A stretch of DNA of 64,000 bases from an uncultured Eubacteriales bacterium (GTDB taxonomy: Bacteria > Bacillota > Clostridia > Lachnospirales > Lachnospiraceae): positions 41,481-105,480 of the forward strand of contig CASDVE010000013.1 of assembly GCA_949284175.1 (NCBI GenBank). Direction: 5' to 3'. Shown here in pieces: positions 8,920 to 18,769 of the stretch (positions are counted from its first letter, which is position 1; every line of letters begins with the position of its first letter). Position numbers and translations under genes: made by a program. Below the pieces are notes generated by a model. That model did not search any database. It had not been told where the DNA came from and saw nothing but the letters and a program-made list of their open reading frames with translations.

Positions 8920-9768
8920 TTATTTGCTGTAATCGTAGAAACCGATTCCTGTTTTTCTTCCTAATTTACCAGCACGCACCATTGTTTTTAATAATCTAGC
9001 TGGTCTATATTTTGGATCTCCTGTTTCGGAATATAATGTGTTCATAATATGTAACACTGTATCATTACCAATTAAGTCAGATAAAGCTAAAGGTCCCATT
9101 GGATGATTTGCTCCAAGTTTCATCGCTTTATCAATGTCTTCCACAGAAGCTAAGCCCTCTTCTAATACAACAATACCTTCATTGATCATAGGAATTAAGA
9201 TTTTATTTACAACAAATCCTGGTCCTTCTTTTACATCAATTGGATCTTTTCCAATTTCAACAGAAAGATTGTATACAAAATCTCTTGTTTCTTGAGAAGT
9301 TTCATGACCTTTGATTACTTCTACTAATTTCATAACGGTTGCTGGGTTAAAGAAGTGCATACCAACAACTTTATCTGGTCTATTTGTTGCAGATGCAATT
9401 TCTGTAATAGAGATGGAAGAAGTATTTGTTGCAAAGATTGTTTCTGGTTTGCAAATTTTATCTAATTCAGCAAATACAGCTTTTTTTACTTCAATCTTTT
9501 CTACGATCGCTTCTACAATTAAATCACAGTCTGCTGCCACATTAATATCGGTAGAAGTGGAAACATTTCCTAAAATAGTTGCTTTTGTTTCTTCTGTATA
9601 TTTTCCTTTTGCAACTAATTTGTCAATCCCTTTTTGTAATTTTGTCATAGCGTTATTGAGAATTTCCTCTGTCATATCGCGGAAAATTACCTGATGGCCT
9701 GCTTTTGCCATTACGTGTCCGATATCAAGTCCCATCTGTCCAGCACCAATGATTAATACTTTACTCAT
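8920..9768 (-). CDS. hbd: 3-hydroxybutyryl-CoA dehydrogenase
   Basis: 282 residues from the ATG at 9768; an upstream in-frame ATG at 9807 lacks family similarity and was rejected, while 9768 gives the conserved start [19 protein letters not shown] with GGAGG upstream. It reduces acetoacetyl-CoA to 3-hydroxybutyryl-CoA with NAD(P)H. The Rossmann motif GAGQMG (7-12), [12 protein letters not shown] and the catalytic HFFNP segment are visible. It is the third gene of the butyrate operon. Confidence 0.95.
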   Translation of the reverse strand: MSKVLIIGAGQMGLDIGHVMAKAGHQVIFRDMTEEILNNAMTKLQKGIDKLVAKGKYTEETKATILGNVSTSTDINVAADCDLIVEAIVEKIEVKKAVFAELDKICKPETIFATNTSSISITEIASATNRPDKVVGMHFFNPATVMKLVEVIKGHETSQETRDFVYNLSVEIGKDPIDVKEGPGFVVNKILIPMINEGIVVLEEGLASVEDIDKAMKLGANHPMGPLALSDLIGNDTVLHIMNTLYSETGDPKYRPARLLKTMVRAGKLGRKTGIGFYDYSK

Positions 9769-9827
9769 CTTTAAACATCCTCCATTCTTCTGCTTCCATG
9801 CTTCCATTTAAGCCTTTACACTATCTT

Positions 9828-10604
9828 TTATTTATTTGCGAATTTTTCTGGTTTTCTCTTTTCAACAAATGCTGTCATTGCCATTTTTTGATCTTCTGTT
9901 GCAAAACAAGCACCAAATGCCTCTGCTTCAATCATAACACCTGTATGAATGTCTGTCTGCATACCAGCATTGATTGCAGATTTTGATTGACGAACTGCTA
10001 TTTGGGCATTTTTTGTGATCGCTTTTGCCATTTCAATGGCAGCATCCACAACTTCACCTTTTGGAACAACTTTGCTCACAAGTCCAATCGCTAATGCTTC
10101 GTCCGCCTTAATATTATTTGCTGTAAAGATTAATTCTTTCGCCTTTGACATACCAACGATGCGAGCAAGTCTTTGTGTTCCTCCAAATCCTGGAGTGATT
10201 CCAAGTCCTACTTCTGGCTGTCCAAAGATTGCATTTTCTGATGCAATTCTGATGTCACAAGCACTTGCTAATTCACATCCACCACCTAATGCAAATCCGT
10301 TTACAGCAGCGATTACAGGTTTTGTCATATTTTCAACTTTTAAGAATACTTCGTTTCCAAAACGACCAAACTGTTTTCCTTGTGCAACATTGAAATCTTT
10401 CATTTGAGAAATATCTGCACCAGCTACAAACGCTTTTCCAGCACCTGTGATAATTGCTACATAAACATCTTCATTGTTTTCTACTTCGTCAATTGCTTCT
10501 TTTAAATCCACAAGCACTTGTTCATTTAAGGCATTTAATGCTTCTGGTTTGTTGATTGTAATAACAGCAATATTTTCATTTACTTCTACTAATACATTAG
10601 ACAT
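9828..10604 (-). CDS. crt: 3-hydroxybutyryl-CoA dehydratase (crotonase)
   Basis: 258 residues of the enoyl-CoA hydratase family. It dehydrates 3-hydroxybutyryl-CoA to crotonyl-CoA. Family motifs: NKPEALNALN, AFVAGADISQM (oxyanion hole region), ALGGGCELASACDIRIA and FGQPEVGLGITPGFGGTQRL, holding the two catalytic glutamates. It lies between thl and hbd with AGGAGGG before its start. Confidence 0.95.
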   Translation of the reverse strand: MSNVLVEVNENIAVITINKPEALNALNEQVLVDLKEAIDEVENNEDVYVAIITGAGKAFVAGADISQMKDFNVAQGKQFGRFGNEVFLKVENMTKPVIAAVNGFALGGGCELASACDIRIASENAIFGQPEVGLGITPGFGGTQRLARIVGMSKAKELIFTANNIKADEALAIGLVSKVVPKGEVVDAAIEMAKAITKNAQIAVRQSKSAINAGMQTDIHTGVMIEAEAFGACFATEDQKMAMTAFVEKRKPEKFANK

Positions 10605-10660
10605 TGTTATGCCCTCCTACTCCATCTGCTATTCACATATATCGTTTCATTTTTGGAAGA

Positions 10661-11842
10661 TTAGTTTCTTTCTACGATAACAGTTGTTCCCATTCCTCCA
10701 CCGATACATAAAGTAGCAAGACCAATTTTGCTATCACGTTTTTCCATCTCATGTAAAAGTGTAACTAAGATTCTCGCACCAGAACATCCAATTGGGTGTC
10801 CAAGAGCAATGGCTCCACCATTTACGTTTGTCTTTTCTGGATCAAATCCTAATTCATTACAAACAGCGATTGCCTGAGCTGCAAATGCTTCATTTGCTTC
10901 AATTAAATCGAGATCAGCTGCTGTTAAGCCAGCTTTTTCAAGAGCTTTTTTGCAAGATGCAATTGGTCCAAGTCCCATAACAGATGGATCAACTCCGCCT
11001 GAAGCATAAGCACGAATTGTTGCCATTGGTTTTGCACCTAATTTATCTGCCATTTCTTTTGACATAACGACTAACATAGCAGCACCATCGTTAATACCAG
11101 ATGCGTTACCAGCTGTTACTGTTCCATCTTTTTTGAACGCTGGACGAAGTTTTGCAAGTTTTTCTACTGTTGTTCCAGCTTTTGGATACTCGTCTGTATC
11201 CACAATAATTGGATCCCCTTTTCTTTGTGGAACAGGCACAGGAACAATTTCATCTTTGAAACGACCAGCTTCAATTGCTTTTACTGCTCTTTCCTGACTT
11301 CTTGCAGCAAATTCATCCTGCATTTCTCTTGTAATTCCATATTGCTCAGCAACGTTTTCCGCTGTGATACCCATATGATAATTATTATAAGCATCCCAAA
11401 GACCATCTTTAATCATGGTATCCACTAATTCACCATGACCCATGCGAAGTCCAAATCTTGCTTTTGGAATTGCATATGGTGCCCCACTCATGCTTTCTGT
11501 ACCACCACAAAGAACAATATCAGCATCTCCTGCTTTAATCATTTGAGCAGCAAGGCTTACGGAACGGAGACCAGAACCGCATACTTTATTAATGGAGAAA
11601 GCTGGAACTTCTTTTGGCACTCCTGCTTGAATAATAACCTGTCTTGCTACGTTCTGTCCAAGACCTGAGCTTAATACATTACCAATGACTGCTTCATCAA
11701 TAACTGCTGGGTCAATACCGGCTCTTTTGATGGCTTCCATAGCAGTAATTTTTCCGAGTTCCACTGCACTCACATCTTTAAAAGCTCCGCCTAAAGAACC
11801 AATCGCTGTTCTAACTGCTGATACGATTACTACTTCTCTCAT
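10661..11842 (-). CDS. thlA: Acetyl-CoA C-acetyltransferase (thiolase)
   Basis: 393 residues. It condenses two acetyl-CoA to acetoacetyl-CoA, the entry to butyrate synthesis. The catalytic residues are in place: Cys88 in NKVCGSG, His349 in [10 protein letters not shown] and Cys379 in LCIGGGMG. It is the first gene of the operon, with a leader of about 210 bases from the sigma-54 promoter at 12066-12083. The start has AAGGAG upstream. Confidence 0.95.
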   Translation of the reverse strand: MREVVIVSAVRTAIGSLGGAFKDVSAVELGKITAMEAIKRAGIDPAVIDEAVIGNVLSSGLGQNVARQVIIQAGVPKEVPAFSINKVCGSGLRSVSLAAQMIKAGDADIVLCGGTESMSGAPYAIPKARFGLRMGHGELVDTMIKDGLWDAYNNYHMGITAENVAEQYGITREMQDEFAARSQERAVKAIEAGRFKDEIVPVPVPQRKGDPIIVDTDEYPKAGTTVEKLAKLRPAFKKDGTVTAGNASGINDGAAMLVVMSKEMADKLGAKPMATIRAYASGGVDPSVMGLGPIASCKKALEKAGLTAADLDLIEANEAFAAQAIAVCNELGFDPEKTNVNGGAIALGHPIGCSGARILVTLLHEMEKRDSKIGLATLCIGGGMGTTVIVERN

Positions 11843-12065
11843 TTTTTTAATCTCCTTTTCTTTATCTCAATTTTTTGCAACCTAGCAACGATGAAAAGCA
11901 TCCTTTGTGAGCCTTTCATGTAAATCCTAGAGAGCTATTCCTTTCATTCCTTTGCTCTCTTTGTGACAAACCATTTGTAAAAAATTAGTAACCACTGCCC
12001 TTCTTCGCTTTTCTATGGAAAATCTTAGACCAGACCTTACCGTACTAACTTTACACTTTCTTTAT

Positions 12066-12083
12066 AAGCAATTCTCGTGCCAA
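12066..12083 (-). promoter_or_regulatory. Sigma-54 promoter of the butyrate operon
   Basis: Minus strand TTGGCACGAGAATTGCTT, a nearly perfect -24/-12 element: GG and GC are separated by exactly 10 bases. Transcription would start at about 12055 and run into thlA. No competing sigma-A promoter was recognised in the leader. The divergent gene at 12304 encodes a sigma-54 activator. Confidence 0.88.
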
Positions 12084-12146
12084 CTTCTAAAACGACGTAT
12101 TTTCGTCTTTCTTGATAATTTATTAACGAAATTATTGTACTTTTTT

Positions 12147-12197
12147 CAGGACAATTCCGGACACTTTGTCCTGTTTTTAGAACATTTTTCTGTCCTG
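12147..12197. promoter_or_regulatory. Upstream activator sites (CAGGACA half-sites)
   Basis: Four half-sites: CAGGACA at 12147, CCGGACA at 12157, TGTCCTG at 12167 and TGTCCTG at 12191. The first and third form an inverted repeat; the second and third give GGACACTTTGTCC. They lie about 90-140 bases upstream of the predicted butyrate start site and just before the activator gene's own promoter, as expected for an enhancer that also permits autoregulation. Confidence 0.65.
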
Positions 12198-12207
12198 TAC
12201 AAAAAAA

Positions 12208-12236
12208 TTGTCTTTTCAACTAAAAAAAAATATGTT
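12208..12236 (+). promoter_or_regulatory. Sigma-A-like promoter of the activator gene
   Basis: TTGTCT, 17 bases, TATGTT, ending 67 bases before the ATG at 12304. Confidence 0.5.
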
Positions 12237-12303
12237 AAAATTTCAACATATAGAGAAAAATTTCCATCTACCTTGAAAAACTCATTTTAGAAAGGAGAAT
12301 ATT

Positions 12304-13695
12304 ATGATAACAGATGAACTTTCTTCCATCATATTAAAAGCTGTTGACTCCACCTACACTTTTATCGTCGTCAATTTGGAAGGCAGTATCGTTTATCTAA
12401 ACGATAACTACGCAAAATTACTCGGGCTTCCCAAAGAAAAAATGTTAGGAAAACAAATCAGTCAATATATTCCTAACTTAAAACTTCGAAAAGTATTAGC
12501 CACAGGCAAAGAAGAAAAATGTGTTCTTGTCACATTTTTAAATCGAGTGCAAAAGAAGGAATACACTATGGTATGCAACAACTTTCCGATTTATGAAAAA
12601 GACGAAATTGTTGGTGCCATCAGCACAATAACTTTTAATAATTTAAACGAACTAAATCTTATCAATCAAGAGATTACAAAATTAAAAGAAGTGAATGAAA
12701 ATTATCGTAATCAATTAAATGAACTGAGAGATTCCCGCTATTCACTCAATAACGTGCTTGGTAATTCTCCTGCCATGCAGGAATTAAAGGAACTCGTTCT
12801 TAAAATTGCTAACTCTAATCTTTCTATTTTGATTACAGGGGAAACAGGAACTGGGAAAGAAGTTTTCGCCAATGCCATCCACCAGCTCAGCAGTCGAAGT
12901 GATAATCCATTTGTAAAAATCAACTGTGCTGCCATCCCAAAAGACTTATTAGAGTCTGAGCTATTTGGCTATTCAGAAGGTGCCTTTTCCGGAGCTAGCA
13001 AAGGCGGAAAAATTGGTCGATTTGAACTTGCCAATAATGGCACGATTCTTCTTGATGAAATTGGAGAGATGCCCCTTTCCCTTCAATCCAAACTCCTGCG
13101 TGTCATTCAAGAACGAGAACTGGTTCGGGTAGGTGGCTTGAAAACGATTAAGCTAAATGTTCGGATTATTTGTAACACAAATAAAAATTTAGAAGAAATG
13201 GTAGCTGAAGGAAAGTTTCGAGAAGATCTGTATTATCGTATTAATGTGGTGGAACTCCCATTGCCCCCTCTACGGGAACATCCAGAAGATATCCCTCTTC
13301 TTTGTGATCACTTTATTGAAACTTCTAATAAGAGCAACGGGCTACATGTAACTGGTATCAATCCTAATGTCTATCCATTTTTACAGAGCTATCGCTGGAA
13401 AGGAAATATTCGAGAATTAGAACATACGGTAGAACGGGCTTGCGTCATGTGTGGAGATGGAGATTTACAGCTAGAACACTTTAAATTTTTGGTTTCTCGA
13501 ATTGAAAAAGAAGAAATGCTCAATAAAACCGCCTCTCAGCCCATGACATTAAAAAGCAAAAAAAATGAATATGAAAAAGAAGAAATTTTAAAAGCACTTG
13601 CCCTAACTAAAGGAAATAAGTCCGCCGCTGCTAAATATTTAAAAATCAGCCGAAGTGTTTTTTATACCAAACTAAAAAATTATGATCTATTATAA
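12304..13695 (+). CDS. PAS-domain sigma-54 enhancer-binding activator, likely regulator of the butyrate operon
   Basis: 463 residues. A PAS sensor domain spans about 8-115 and a coiled coil about 117-145. The AAA+ domain spans about 150-385, with Walker A GETGTGKE (179-186), sigma-54 contact loop GAFSGA (226-231; usual form GAFTGA), Walker B ILLDE (248-252) and an arginine-finger segment REDLYYR. A Fis-type helix-turn-helix ends the protein (KGNKSAAAKYLKISRSVFYTKL). It is divergent from thlA, whose promoter is a sigma-54 type with paired CAGGACA sites between the genes, so the butyrate operon is its obvious target. The PAS ligand is unknown; a CoA or redox signal is possible but unsupported. 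Confidence 0.9.
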   Translation: MITDELSSIILKAVDSTYTFIVVNLEGSIVYLNDNYAKLLGLPKEKMLGKQISQYIPNLKLRKVLATGKEEKCVLVTFLNRVQKKEYTMVCNNFPIYEKDEIVGAISTITFNNLNELNLINQEITKLKEVNENYRNQLNELRDSRYSLNNVLGNSPAMQELKELVLKIANSNLSILITGETGTGKEVFANAIHQLSSRSDNPFVKINCAAIPKDLLESELFGYSEGAFSGASKGGKIGRFELANNGTILLDEIGEMPLSLQSKLLRVIQERELVRVGGLKTIKLNVRIICNTNKNLEEMVAEGKFREDLYYRINVVELPLPPLREHPEDIPLLCDHFIETSNKSNGLHVTGINPNVYPFLQSYRWKGNIRELEHTVERACVMCGDGDLQLEHFKFLVSRIEKEEMLNKTASQPMTLKSKKNEYEKEEILKALALTKGNKSAAAKYLKISRSVFYTKLKNYDLL

Positions 13696-13722
13696 TAAAA
13701 TGACTTCATTACCTTTGCGTAA

Positions 13723-13818
13723 ACGATGAGAAGCAGGCTTTGCGAACTTCTCACATTCGCAAACAGTCGCCATATGCGAGCATAAATGCTCTCGCATGGC
13801 TCGTTGTCTTTGCGTAAA
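13723..13818 (+). repeat. 96-bp structured intergenic repeat, copy B
   Basis: 85 of 96 bases match copy A at 3499-3594. It is flanked on the left by CTTTGCGTAA, the same sequence with which it ends. Stems GAGAAG/CTTCTC and ATGCGAG/CTCGCAT; the outer GCCAT/ATGGC pair replaces GTCAT/ATGAC of copy A. Confidence 0.75.
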
Positions 13819-13824
13819 CTAAAT

Positions 13825-13868
13825 AAACGTGTGGAACTCTTAAAAAGAGTTTTACACGTTTATTTTTT
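13825..13868. terminator. Bidirectional terminator between the activator and serine hydrolase genes
   Basis: AAACGTGTGGAACTCTT pairs with AAGAGTTTTACACGTTT, followed by ATTTTTTT on the plus strand; on the minus strand the hairpin is followed by ATTTAG. It overlaps the last codons of the converging gene. Confidence 0.75.
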
Positions 13869-15867
13869 TCCCTTTGATATTGGGTTCTATAATTTTTTGA
13901 AGACGATATTTTGCATAATCCAAATCCCCTATACTAACTGCCAACTTCATTGGCACATCTATTTGTTCCGCTGTCAAAATAGTTGGTAATTGTTCCATTA
14001 ATTTTTCCAGCGATGGTTCTTCTTTTGAGCGTATCAAAATATTTTCTTTCTCAAAATACAGATATAAAATTCTTGTATGGCTTGTTTCCACAAAGCAGAT
14101 CGTTATTTTTAATACCAAAACTTGCTCTTCATTTCTACACCACTTTCCTATGACTCCAATCAGATAAGGGGCTTCCTTTAATTGATACATTCCATAAGCT
14201 GGTTTTTCAAAGCCAATCTGAATTTTCTTTATCTGTTTCCCCTCTTTTATTTGAAGATATAATTGTCTATTCCCTTCTATTTCTTCTTTTAAAACAAGGG
14301 AACGAATCCCCTTTGCATACATCCCATGTATTACTTGTAAAAATAACGGCAAAATCATAACTTGCTGTGCTTCTAATTGATAGGGAACTCCTAAAACTTG
14401 CTTTACTTCCTCCCACATCTCTCGTTCTAAGATTCCATAGGGAATTTTATTTTCTTCTCCTTCTTCTAACTCCTCCTCTATGGCATTGAAACTCTTCTTT
14501 TGCACTGTATTTTTTAATACCCCTTGCCTTTTTTTGTGCATTTTATTCCATAACCATTTTATAGAATACCATGCTTCTTTTTTCTCATTCTCAGTAAGCA
14601 ATGACTTCATTTCTTCTTCACATTGGCTAGGGTTTTCTAAATAGAGGGGCAATGAAAACATTTCTTTTGGAATCTGATTTCTTTGTCCATAATAAAAAGA
14701 TTTTGATACCTCCATCATCCGTTCATAAAATATTTTTTCTGACCATGCTTGCAATGTATTGCTTCTATTTTCTATTACACTTTCCTTCCACTTTTTTATT
14801 CCCTCACTGGTAAAATACTTCATAACAATATCAAATACAGGACTTTTTGGAAAAAAATTTGTGCTTCCTGCTGTTGTTACAACTACCGTTTCTGTTTTTG
14901 GAAATAAAAACACATTTTGTCCAAGCATACCATTAAACTGAAAACTCCCCTCTTCTTCACACATCCAAACATGATATCCGTATCCGTATTCACTAATAGC
15001 TTCTGGCGTTTCTATCTGTTTTTTTACAGCTTCTTCCATATATTCTTTCTCAATGAGTGATTCTCCCTCCCATACTCCTTTTTGCATATACAAGATTCCA
15101 AATTTCGCCATATCTTCCATTCTTAGGCTCAGTCCCCATCCCCCCTTTTCAATACCATTTGGACACTTTTCCCAGAAAATATTGTCAATTCTCATTTTAT
15201 CAAGCAATCTTTCTTTTAAATAAGAGAGCATACTTTTTCCTGTTTTCTCTAGCACAATAGCGGATAGAATATAAGAATTTAAACTATTATAGGCAAATTT
15301 CATCCCAGGTTCGAATGCCACATTGGAAGAAAGACATCCTTTTAACCAGTCTTCTTCAAAAAGAGAACTTGCTTCATTAAACTGAATTCCCGAACTCATT
15401 GTGAGCAGGTGACGAACTGTAATTTTTTTTATTCTACCAGCAAACAACCCAAACTTTTTCTTATCAAAAATATCCACTATTTTTTCGTCAATATTTAATT
15501 TCTTATCTGTGATGAGGCATCCAATAGCCAGTCCTGTGACACTTTTACAAAGAGAATGTGAGATATGCCAATCCTCTATCCGATAAGGAGAAAATCCAAC
15601 TTCCAACACGATTTTACCTGATTTCACAACCATAATCCCATGTAACTTGGCATCCATATCCTCTGTTATCTCTTTTAAAAAATACAATAGTCGTTCAGAA
15701 TATTCCGATACTTGTTCAGGATTCACCCTTTCAAGCGGACTCTTCTCCTTCATATTCTCCTGTAATCTTTTCTCATTTTCACTACAAATACTTTGGCTTT
15801 GTTCTCCTTCTCCTTTTAATAGTTTCATAAGAAGATCCATCGTCTTTATCTGTGTTTTTAGCTCCAT
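13852..15867 (-). CDS. Serine hydrolase, beta-lactamase/penicillin-binding family, with large C-terminal extension
   Basis: 671 residues. Residues about 55-340 form a class C beta-lactamase-like (AmpH/EstB type) domain. The nucleophile motif S105-L-C-K108 sits in HSLCKSVTGLAIG, a tyrosine motif at Y193 (FAYNSLNSYIL) and GYGYHVWM near 312. VRHLLTMSSGIQFNE is a typical family stretch. No signal peptide or membrane segment is visible, so the protein appears cytoplasmic. The C-terminal 300 residues resemble nothing I recognise; they contain a charged segment and beta-rich stretches. It could be an esterase or peptidase; the substrate is unknown. It is transcribed alone, after the cls terminator. 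Confidence 0.7.
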   Translation of the reverse strand: MELKTQIKTMDLLMKLLKGEGEQSQSICSENEKRLQENMKEKSPLERVNPEQVSEYSERLLYFLKEITEDMDAKLHGIMVVKSGKIVLEVGFSPYRIEDWHISHSLCKSVTGLAIGCLITDKKLNIDEKIVDIFDKKKFGLFAGRIKKITVRHLLTMSSGIQFNEASSLFEEDWLKGCLSSNVAFEPGMKFAYNSLNSYILSAIVLEKTGKSMLSYLKERLLDKMRIDNIFWEKCPNGIEKGGWGLSLRMEDMAKFGILYMQKGVWEGESLIEKEYMEEAVKKQIETPEAISEYGYGYHVWMCEEEGSFQFNGMLGQNVFLFPKTETVVVTTAGSTNFFPKSPVFDIVMKYFTSEGIKKWKESVIENRSNTLQAWSEKIFYERMMEVSKSFYYGQRNQIPKEMFSLPLYLENPSQCEEEMKSLLTENEKKEAWYSIKWLWNKMHKKRQGVLKNTVQKKSFNAIEEELEEGEENKIPYGILEREMWEEVKQVLGVPYQLEAQQVMILPLFLQVIHGMYAKGIRSLVLKEEIEGNRQLYLQIKEGKQIKKIQIGFEKPAYGMYQLKEAPYLIGVIGKWCRNEEQVLVLKITICFVETSHTRILYLYFEKENILIRSKEEPSLEKLMEQLPTILTAEQIDVPMKLAVSIGDLDYAKYRLQKIIEPNIKGKKINV

Positions 15868-15904
15868 CCTGACTCACTCCTTCTCACTATAAATCCTATA
15901 ACCT

Positions 15905-15932
15905 AAAAAAACCGGAAGTTTTCCTCCGGTTT
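15905..15932 (-). terminator. Terminator of cls
   Basis: Minus strand AAACCGGA pairs with TCCGGTTT around a short loop, then a T run, immediately past the cls stop. Confidence 0.8.
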
Positions 15933-15936
15933 CCTG

Positions 15937-17511
15937 CTACATAAGAGGTGCAAATAATCGCAGAACTCTCCCTGCAATCCGATCTTTAATCGGTAAGTTT
16001 TTGCAATCCTCCTTTGTAATTTTTTGACATTTTAATAATGTTTTTTGATAATCCTCTTCAATTGCACTGATCTCGCTATTTTGATACATGTAAGCTGCAT
16101 CTTCAAAATGAAGATAAAGACTTCGGAAATCTAAATTAATAGTTCCAACAACCGCTTCATCTCCATCTACAACAAATACTTTCGCATGAACAAATCCAGG
16201 TGTGTACTCATAGATCTGCACTCCTGCTTCAATTAATTCTTCATAATATGTTTTTGCCAATACAAAAGCATACCATTTATCCGGAATGTGTGGCATGATA
16301 ATTATAACTTCTACTCCACTTTTTGCTGCAAACAGTAAAGCTCTAAGCATTTCATTATCTAAAATTAAATATGGTGTCATGATATGCACATAGCGTTCTG
16401 CCCGATGAATCATATTCATATAGACTTCTTCACCCACATTCTCTTGATCAAATGGGCTATCTCCATATGCCATAACAAATCCATCTCTTGGACATGGTGG
16501 AGCTACTTCTACATAACGCAAATATCTTTCATAGTTTTCCTCTGTTCTCTCTGTAATATTCCACATCTGTAAAAACATCATAAGAAAAGCTCGAACTGCT
16601 TCTCCACGCACCATGACAGCTGTATCCTTCCAGTGACCAAAGCGAACTTTTTTATTGATATATTCATCCGCCAGATTGATTCCACCTGTAAAGGCAACCT
16701 CTCCATCAATGACAACCACTTTTCGATGATCTCGATTATTTTGACTGCTGGATAAAACCGGACGGATCGGTGCAAACATTTTACTTTTGATTCCAAACTG
16801 TTGTAACTTTTTAGGATAGTTATATGGTAACATCGTAACAGAACACATACCATCATACATGAAACGCACTTCCACACCTTTTGATGCTTTTTCTATTAGA
16901 ATATCTCGAATGGTATTCCACATATAGCCTTCTTCTACAATGAAATACTCCATAAAAATAAAGTGCTCTGCCTTTTTAAGCTCCCTTACAAGAGCTTCAA
17001 ATTTCTTTTCTCCAATTGGAAAATATGTCACTTCACTATTTTTATAGATAGGATACCCTCCTTTTTCACTCACATAAGAAACAAGATTCGCAATCTGAGG
17101 ATTTTCTTGTCTAAGTTCTGCAAAAGTCGTTTCGTCCTGACAAAGATATGGCTTTGTCTGATTGGTTAGTTGATTAAGACGGTAGGCGATCATTTTGGTT
17201 CCCAACTGCATTTGGATAAATAAATAAAATAAAACTCCAAATATGGGTAAAACAAGCACCGGTACAATCCATGCAAGTTTAATCATAGGATTACTTCTTT
17301 CATTGATAATGGCAATGACAGTAATCACAGTTAATCCAAGAAAAAATCCATAAAAATATACTGACTTTTCCTTCATCCAATCAAAGGCAGCGATAATCAA
17401 TCCGATTTGTAGTAACATCAGCAACACAATAATTGCAGTACGGCTGAATAGTACCTTTGTAAGACCCTTTAATTTCTTTTGCACATTTTTTTTATATACC
17501 TTTGTGCTCAT
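15937..17511 (-). CDS. cls: Cardiolipin synthase
   Basis: 524 residues from the ATG at 17511, which has AAAGGAG eight bases upstream; an in-frame GTG at 17520 is too close to that site. Two N-terminal membrane helices (about 23-40 and 47-65, plus a third around 75-95) precede two phospholipase D domains with the HKD motifs HRKVVVIDGEVAFTGG and HAKVFVVDGDEAVVGT. The enzyme condenses two phosphatidylglycerol molecules to cardiolipin at the membrane. It follows the lepB gene 64 bases downstream. Confidence 0.92.
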   Translation of the reverse strand: MSTKVYKKNVQKKLKGLTKVLFSRTAIIVLLMLLQIGLIIAAFDWMKEKSVYFYGFFLGLTVITVIAIINERSNPMIKLAWIVPVLVLPIFGVLFYLFIQMQLGTKMIAYRLNQLTNQTKPYLCQDETTFAELRQENPQIANLVSYVSEKGGYPIYKNSEVTYFPIGEKKFEALVRELKKAEHFIFMEYFIVEEGYMWNTIRDILIEKASKGVEVRFMYDGMCSVTMLPYNYPKKLQQFGIKSKMFAPIRPVLSSSQNNRDHRKVVVIDGEVAFTGGINLADEYINKKVRFGHWKDTAVMVRGEAVRAFLMMFLQMWNITERTEENYERYLRYVEVAPPCPRDGFVMAYGDSPFDQENVGEEVYMNMIHRAERYVHIMTPYLILDNEMLRALLFAAKSGVEVIIIMPHIPDKWYAFVLAKTYYEELIEAGVQIYEYTPGFVHAKVFVVDGDEAVVGTINLDFRSLYLHFEDAAYMYQNSEISAIEEDYQKTLLKCQKITKEDCKNLPIKDRIAGRVLRLFAPLM

Positions 17512-17575
17512 CTGCCTCACTCCTTTGTATTATCAGTCCCCCACAGACAACAATAAAAAACTCTCTTTACATAAA

Positions 17576-18121
17576 TCAGTCAAACTTTTTAAAACTTGGC
17601 CAATATCGTACAAAAGCCTTTCCAAGAATCTTTTCTCGTTTTACAAATGTGTTGTCCCAATATCGAGAATCCCAAGAATTATTTCGATTATCCCCCATCA
17701 TAAAATAACTATCTTCTGGAACATCAAATGGACCAAAATCTTCCTCAATTGGGTCACTGACATACGGTTCATCCAATGCCTCTCCATTGACATAGACAAT
17801 TCCATCTTTTCCTTCCACCGTATCTCCCGGAACTCCGATAATACGTTTAATATAAAGTTCTGTTTCATCATCTGGATAACGGAATACAACAATATCCCCT
17901 CGTTTTGGCTCGTCAAACCAATACGCAGTTCTTAATGCCACTAAACGATCTCCAGTCATAACCGTAGTTTCCATAGACTCAGATGGAATCTTTGCATTGA
18001 CGATTAAAACTTTATTTACAAATAAACCAAGTCCCAAGGCAACAGCGAGTATCAATATCCAACTCAGTATCTCTTTTTTCCAAGATGTTTGTTTTTCTGT
18101 TATTTTTTTATTGTCTTTCAT
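17576..18121 (-). CDS. lepB: Signal peptidase I
   Basis: 181 residues with one N-terminal membrane helix (about 18-42), the nucleophile Ser49 in PSESM and the general base Lys92 in YIKRIIGVPGD. Boxes GDIVVFRYP, GIVYVNG and YFMMGDNRNNSWDSR are all present. It cleaves signal peptides of exported proteins at the outer membrane face. It lies 28 bases after the mogA-like gene and before cls, so the three may be cotranscribed. Confidence 0.94.
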   Translation of the reverse strand: MKDNKKITEKQTSWKKEILSWILILAVALGLGLFVNKVLIVNAKIPSESMETTVMTGDRLVALRTAYWFDEPKRGDIVVFRYPDDETELYIKRIIGVPGDTVEGKDGIVYVNGEALDEPYVSDPIEEDFGPFDVPEDSYFMMGDNRNNSWDSRYWDNTFVKREKILGKAFVRYWPSFKKFD

Positions 18122-18149
18122 CCTATTTCCTTTCTTGCCAATCTATCTA

Positions 18150-18653
18150 TTATCTTGCACATTCTCCTGTATCACCTGCAAGAATAGCTAGTCCATGAGA
18201 AAGAGCATCTAAAATACATTCTAAACTCTCTTTCACCGCTTTTGGACTTCCTGGCATATTAATGATTAATGTTTGATTTCGAATCCCAGCTACTGCTCTG
18301 CTGAGCATAGCACGATTTGTAATCTGCATACTATATGCCCGCATTGTTTCCGGAATCCCCGGTGCCAATCGATCACAAACAGCAAGGGTGGCTTCTGGCG
18401 TGCGATCTCTCATAGAGAACCCTGTTCCACCTGTTGTTAAAATTAAATTTACTTTTTTCTCATCTGCCATTTCTTTCATAGCTTCTTCTAATAACGCTTG
18501 TTCATCAGCTATAATTCGATATTCTTTCACATCGTATCCATTTTCTTTTAATATTTCTTGCATAACCGCTCCGCTGACATCTTCACGTTCGCCTTTAGAA
18601 CCTTTATCACTGGCTGTTATAATTCCTACTGTATACACGCGTTTATCCTCCAT
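18150..18653 (-). CDS. mogA: MogA/MoaB-type molybdopterin adenylyltransferase
   Basis: 167 residues covering a single MoCF-biosynthesis domain. Motifs GIITASDKGSKGEREDVSG, LILTTGGTGFSMRDRTPEAT and IINMPGSPKAVKE are those of proteins that adenylylate molybdopterin before molybdate insertion. It belongs to Moco synthesis and is probably needed by the xanthine dehydrogenase at the window's left end. It is separated from the purine gene hyuA by a strong terminator and from the main Moco operon by 17 kb. Confidence 0.85.
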   Translation of the reverse strand: MEDKRVYTVGIITASDKGSKGEREDVSGAVMQEILKENGYDVKEYRIIADEQALLEEAMKEMADEKKVNLILTTGGTGFSMRDRTPEATLAVCDRLAPGIPETMRAYSMQITNRAMLSRAVAGIRNQTLIINMPGSPKAVKESLECILDALSHGLAILAGDTGECAR

Positions 18654-18769
18654 TTTATTTTTTTAATAAGCACATCATTGCTTACTTTTTTATAAAACCC
18701 TTGCATTTCATTATAAACTACTTCTTTTAAAATCGCAACCTAAACACAAAGAAACACCTTTTGTATAAT

